NCBI GenBank assembly: GCA_948146395.1 | Contig: OX411551.1 | Coordinates: forward strand, 43,062,796-43,126,795 | DNA length: 64,000 nt | Source: Fragum whitleyi | Lineage: Eukaryota > Mollusca > Bivalvia > Cardiida > Cardiidae | Direction of reading: 5' to 3' | Part shown: piece by piece, positions 60,501-64,000 of the stretch | Layout: the number at the start of each line of letters is the position of its first letter | Position numbering within the stretch: the first letter of the stretch is position 1 | Position numbers and translations under genes: made by a program | Notes under the pieces: model-generated | Database searches by the model: none | The model's input: only the letters and a program-made list of their open reading frames with translations | What the model was told of the DNA's origin: nothing

Positions 60501-62607
60501 AAGTTGATCATCACAATCTAATATTATTCAACAAATATTACAAAAGTTAGAAAATTCTAAAAACAAAATGCTGGCCAGTATCAAACGTAAACTGCAAGTA
60601 AATGGCTATTACTAGACATAAAGAACTTGTAGAAACAGATGTTTTACTAGAAACTGGTCAGTCAAGATTTTATTGCCATGCCTATTTATTGATAATGGCT
60701 ATTTTATAGTCCTGTAATCACTTGCAATTACATGCATCAATTTGTCATGGTAAGCCCTCTGATTTTGGTGGGGATAGTCATATAACTGAAGCCCGCATTT
60801 CACAAGATTACCGATACAGCCAGAACAGGTAAAGTAAAGCATTCAGGTCGTGTGTAAAAGGTTTATGCAAAGGGGTTTTACTTTACTTTTCAACACGCGA
60901 CAGCCTATCTCGAGACGAGTGTCTGCAATCTTTTACGTGTTTATATAAACACTCATATCACCCTTTCTTTCTTTATTTGAGAATGAAAATCGCGGAACAA
61001 TTAATTATCATCCTTTTATAGTATCTTTTAAACATATAATACCATAAATTTAATTATGAGGTTACGGAGAATAGATTAGCATTACAAAATAAGAATAATA
61101 ACCTAGATAATCTAATTGTCATTTCTTTCCTTTTATACCCATTGGATCAGACAATCACTTTTAAAACTACACCCAGCATAAAGCCGAAAATTATCGAAAC
61201 CTTGTAATTACAGGACTCTGGTTGACGATCGACGATAAATGTTGAGAAATGTATATCTGAAGCAAGATGCGAACTTGGGTCAGGTCATTTTCCTTTTATC
61301 GCAATTTTGCATGAAAAAAATTTTCTTTTCTCGACAAATGGAAGAATCACTCTAGAATGCCAATAGGAACGTCCACCATCAGAACTTTCAGTGCTTTGAT
61401 TCAAAAGGTATGTGTTTTTATTCCTTATACAGATGCTTTTGAAGAATACCAGCGCAGGACACAAATTCGGCTAAATTCGGGCTCTGGACAACAGAACTCA
61501 TGTCGCTGTCAATCCTGTACTAGACATAGACCTGCCTTCAATCACTCCATTAGTAGCCCACAACCATCGATAGATAACCCACGACCAAGTCAACCTAGAA
61601 TGCAATTGAGTCAACCACGGGAGTTTCAGACATCTGACCTACAAACGCAATTTGACAATGCAAACGTTTCTCATGAGCCGAGATCGAATCAAAATAGACC
61701 AATAAACACTAGAAATTCAAGAACGAACCATGATTCTGCCTCAAATCATTATCAGGAAACGATTCGAAATGATGCAGACGCTGACATTCATTCCCAAAGA
61801 GGAGCATCAAATACAATATGTAATTGTGAAACTTGCCGATTACGCTCAGATCCAAATGAAACTCAATTACTGACAACATATACTGATGATAAAATTGAAT
61901 GTGTGAGATCGCAAGTGGAAAGCGTGCAACTCAATTCAGCAAGTGGAATACCAATAATTGATAGAAACGTTAAGAAGAAACCTGACGGCGAGGTTACTCC
62001 AAATGACAATAAAAAAGTTTGTTCTAAATCCCATATTGGGGTTCACTATATAGGAGACATGCCTAGTTTTTGTGAAGTTTGTTCTCTCTATAAATCTGGT
62101 AGAAACTCTTGGAATGGAAAAAGTAACAAAATTGAGCGGTCTCGAAATAGTAACTCGGACAGCCATCTTAGTTGTCCAGAATCACATGAAGTCATTTACC
62201 GCCGAGAGAATTTAGATAGTTTGAGAGGAATTGGTTCAAATACGAACGATTTAGATAGACAACAAAACATTCCCATAAGTAACTCGGCTAACGTCTCGGG
62301 TTTTGGCAATGCAACCGGCGCTGCCAACCAAGGGCAAAATTATTTAAATAGCAGGGTTTCGTCGACTCCATCGGGTGATCGCGAAGAAGACGCAGAGTCA
62401 ACTGAACAGATTTCTGTTGATGCTGATAATAGACCAATAGTCTTTATAACCTACTCTAAACATGACCATAGGCATATGGTGGAAATTAAGGAAATGGTCA
62501 AGAAATTGTGTGAAGCCGGTATAAGAGTTAAGATTGACATGCATCCTGATTGCTTTGATGAACTTGGTGTTAATAGAAATGAATGGCTTGACCAATCTGT
62601 TGGAAGG
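57410..62607 (+). CDS. Death-domain plus SEFIR adaptor (ACT1/CIKS-like), 5' part
   Basis: Coding exons 57410-57565, 58194-58341 and 61433-62607 (introns phase 0 and 1) join into 493 open codons, then leave through a phase-0 donor (GGAAGG|GTAAGT). Residues about 15-101 look like a death-fold domain: NAYRFLASKLKF, then LLLLREFEQSGGTVQYLYWA and NVVRDFIP. Residues 103-434 are a polar Ser/Asn/Arg/Gln-rich linker with cysteine motifs (CRCQSC at 125-130, CNCETC at 231-236, CEVC at 315-318). Residues 435-493 begin a SEFIR domain: RPIVFITYSKHD, GIRVKIDM and NEWLDQ. SEFIR domains couple IL-17 receptors to adaptors such as ACT1 in the cytoplasm, and a death domain could recruit further partners. An in-frame TAA at 57401-57403 fixes the start codon, which has a good context (ACCATGG). 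The rest of SEFIR is outside the window. A receptor is unlikely: no signal peptide or membrane helix is seen in this part. Confidence 0.75.
57599..57870. repeat. MITE with GTGACCCGTCGCG ends, copy 2
   Basis: ATGTGACCCGTCGCGTGAAA on the left and TTTTCGCGTGACGGGTCACA on the right are near-perfect inverted ends. The core has GCAATCCGCGCAGTCTGACC. It starts 33 bases after exon 1. Confidence 0.8.
58194..58341 (+). CDS. SEFIR adaptor gene, coding exon 2
   Basis: Acceptor TTTGTACAG, then NRGLGGPGNSATLLLLREFE and VQYLYWALDQMNSSAANVV, ending DFIP plus one base. Only this frame is open, and it continues exon 1 in phase 0. The donor is CCAT|GTACGT, chosen because it gives the phase 1 needed by exon 3. 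A GT four bases on would not. Confidence 0.65.
58360..59187 (+). mobile_element. Pearl-like element, + orientation
   Basis: Units with GGAACATCTCTGCCAAGTTT-type words start at about 58701, 58872 and 59032 (171 and 160 bp apart). They are followed by a short GACGGACCGACAGACAG tract and the terminal palindrome AGCTCACCTTGAGCAC / GTGTTCAGGTGAGCT, then AAAA. The left end is not canonical and lies about 20 bases after exon 2. Confidence 0.6.
59188..59490 (-). repeat. Fragment of a pearl-like element, minus orientation
   Basis: AAACTTGTCATGAATGTTCC and the end ACAGGCCCTTTTTGGGCTTC then TTGATTT parallel the minus-strand element at 51770-52727. Confidence 0.45.
59890..59977 (+). repeat. LINE 3' end with (TTGTA)n tail
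   Basis: TAATGTTTGTACCTTGCATG, GGCCAGTGGCC and AATAAAGATTG lead into TTGTATTGTATTGTATT. The design is like the minus-strand 3' end at 25735-25870. Confidence 0.5.
60039..60315 (-). mobile_element. tRNA-derived SINE, minus orientation
   Basis: The reverse complement carries GGCCGCCACCATAGCGCAGG (A box), GGTTCGATCCC (B box) and the usual body, ending in an (AAAC)n tail at 60039-60064. It lies in intron 2 of the SEFIR adaptor gene. Target duplication not clear. Confidence 0.8.
60316..61432. other. Intron 2 of the SEFIR adaptor gene, right part
   Basis: No repeat or further exon found. A short frame at 61357-61407 followed by GTATGT resembles an exon end, but only 25 bases separate it from the acceptor at 61431-61432, too few for an intron. 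Confidence 0.45.
61433..62607 (+). CDS. SEFIR adaptor gene, coding exon 3
   Basis: Acceptor TTCCTTATACAG, phase 1 (completing Tyr102), then AFEEYQRRTQIRLNSGSGQQ and a long polar linker with three cysteine clusters. The SEFIR start is at 62431-62607. At 1175 bp it is unusually long for an internal exon. Confidence 0.78.
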
Positions 62608-63358
62608 GTAAGTCATCTTATATAGTATCTATATAATTTTGAACACTGTAGGGGAAATAGACGTGTAGAATTTACATGAACAAAGGTGACATATTGCCAA
62701 AAAATGCCTGAATTAAAAAATCGTAAAGCACCTTCTAAAACAGTTGAATCTTTGCGGCTTTCCTAAGCATAAAATCAAATCTTCGATACAATTGTGCATG
62801 ATGCTACAGCGTGGTTTGACTACCAATAAACGTCGTTGAATAAAATCGAACCTTGTCAGATTTAGAATGTCATCGAAATTGATTGAGCATTCATGTTCCA
62901 ATAGGAATCAAGGTCATCATTTTGTAGGGCATTTAATAAGCGAATCGAAATGTCATAGAACGTCATAGCACCATTTAAGGACGAGTTACTGGTCTAACAA
63001 TGTAGCAATGTCAAACGTTGACGTGCCCGTAACGTCTGTATAAAGATTAAAACTTTTGTTTGGAAAAGGCTTGGAATGGATTCTAAAACTCTATAATACA
63101 ACATCAACACATCACTCTTACATGAGCAAACGTTGTAAGCGGGTCAAATCTCACCAATTTTAGTTCTGCCCGCGTGTATGCAGCATGCAATACTTTATCC
63201 GAATCTGATTTGACTTTTAATTTCAAAAGGTCTCATGGTATCATATTTACTCCATACTTTTCCTCAAACTTTGTAACAATCATGAGAAATGCAAAAAGTG
63301 AAAGTGGACACTTTCTTGTGGAACTGAGTATATCTGTATGGTAATTTCCTATTAATGG
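62608..63358. other. Start of intron 3 of the SEFIR adaptor gene
   Basis: It begins with GTAAGT. I searched for the next SEFIR segment and saw none. AT-rich. Confidence 0.5.
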
Positions 63359-63799
63359 TACAGTTAACAACATCGTGAAATTGACAAGGTGAATGATTAT
63401 GGAATTATTTTGGAATCAAAGTGAATGAATGTGTGGAGCGAGTTTAGCGTGAATTTAATGGGAGGTAAACCTATATCGCAAATTTTGTTCAGGATGAATA
63501 AAATTAGCGATATTGTTTATCTCCCTTGAATAAAAAAGGCATACAAGTTCTATAAATAGCTTCCCATTTCTTCAAGAACAAATGAGACGCTAATAATTTG
63601 AATTGTGTCGGAGAAATCGCGAGTTTTCTCTATCAAAATTTATTCTGAATGACATTGTTGATTCTATATTTTTCAATGGGTTTGAGCGTTTTTGAATGGT
63701 TTGAGTGAGTGATTTGAACGAATGAATTAGGCGCTGAGTGGGCGATTAAGAATGGTTTTGATTGAGGTGAATGTCAATTTCATGAAGAAAATAGCTGTA
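63359..63799. mobile_element. MITE, 440-bp TA-flanked family
   Basis: Left TACAGTTAACAACATCGTGA, right CAATTTCATGAAGAAAATAG then CTGTA. Central palindrome ATTTTGTTCAGGATGAATAA. Confidence 0.75.
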
Positions 63800-63923
63800 A
63801 GTACTTAGGCGTCTACGTTTAACACTTCCTTATCTTTAATGGTCAAGATCACATACGAAGGTTGCAATCCAAAATTTGTCTATTAGAAAGCCGGGCATAA
63901 GCAGTTGTTATCCTATATCCCTA

Positions 63924-64000
63924 GGACCTGTTTTACTAAACATCTTACAATTATTTTTGCCGTAAGTAAAAAAATTAAAGTTGTTTCTACAGTAGTAACT
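63924..64000. repeat. MITE with TTTTACTAAAC-type ends, cut by window edge
   Basis: GGACCTGTTTTACTAAACAT through CTACAGTAGTAACT matches the left half of 56201-56440. Confidence 0.6.

Noticed and set aside
61357..61432. ATG and 25 extra codons before SEFIR-gene exon 3
   Set aside because: They precede a good acceptor at 61431-61432, and joining exon 2 at that site keeps frame.

Overview
This is eukaryotic, AT-rich, intron-bearing DNA crowded with short transposons. The organism is most likely a bivalve mollusc. The grounds are several pearl-like (non-autonomous Helentron) elements with cores of regular 145-161 bp tandem repeats, an ACGG-type microsatellite and a terminal palindrome, plus tRNA-derived SINEs and many MITEs. 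The species cannot be named from the sequence. All three protein genes I can support lie on the + strand, in pieces separated by introns.

Layout. 1-3.3 kb: MITE copies, a decayed L1-like LINE fragment, then the last exon (3300-3421) of a monocarboxylate-transporter (MCT/SLC16-like) gene that starts outside the window. 3.5-12.4 kb: repeats, including a candidate 5-kb element with inverted ends of about 125 bp (6507-11478). 12.4-34.7 kb: a complete second MCT-like gene with four coding exons (13291-13471, 23940-24083, 30356-31129, 34497-34639; 413 residues), a plausible promoter with CRE, E-box and TATA, and a poly(A) signal. Its introns hold a 156-bp tandem array, a 161-bp array, LINE fragments on both strands, a SINE with a clear 13-bp target duplication, MITEs and hairpins. 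34.7-57.4 kb: no gene found. It holds foldback elements, a complete but dead Tc1-like transposon (48640-50065), SINEs, a 1-kb compound microsatellite and MITEs. 57.4-62.6 kb: the 5' part of an adaptor gene with a death-like domain, a long polar linker with cysteine motifs, and the start of a SEFIR domain (ACT1/CIKS type). It runs off the right of the window. 62.6-64 kb: intron with MITEs.

How the genes relate. The two transporter genes look like tandem duplicates: their last exons encode similar peptides and join in the same phase. The adaptor gene belongs to an unrelated function (IL-17-type innate signalling, inferred from the SEFIR fold). Most sequence structure outside exons is explained by transposons, several of them nested. 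No CRISPR, operon or confident RNA gene was seen.
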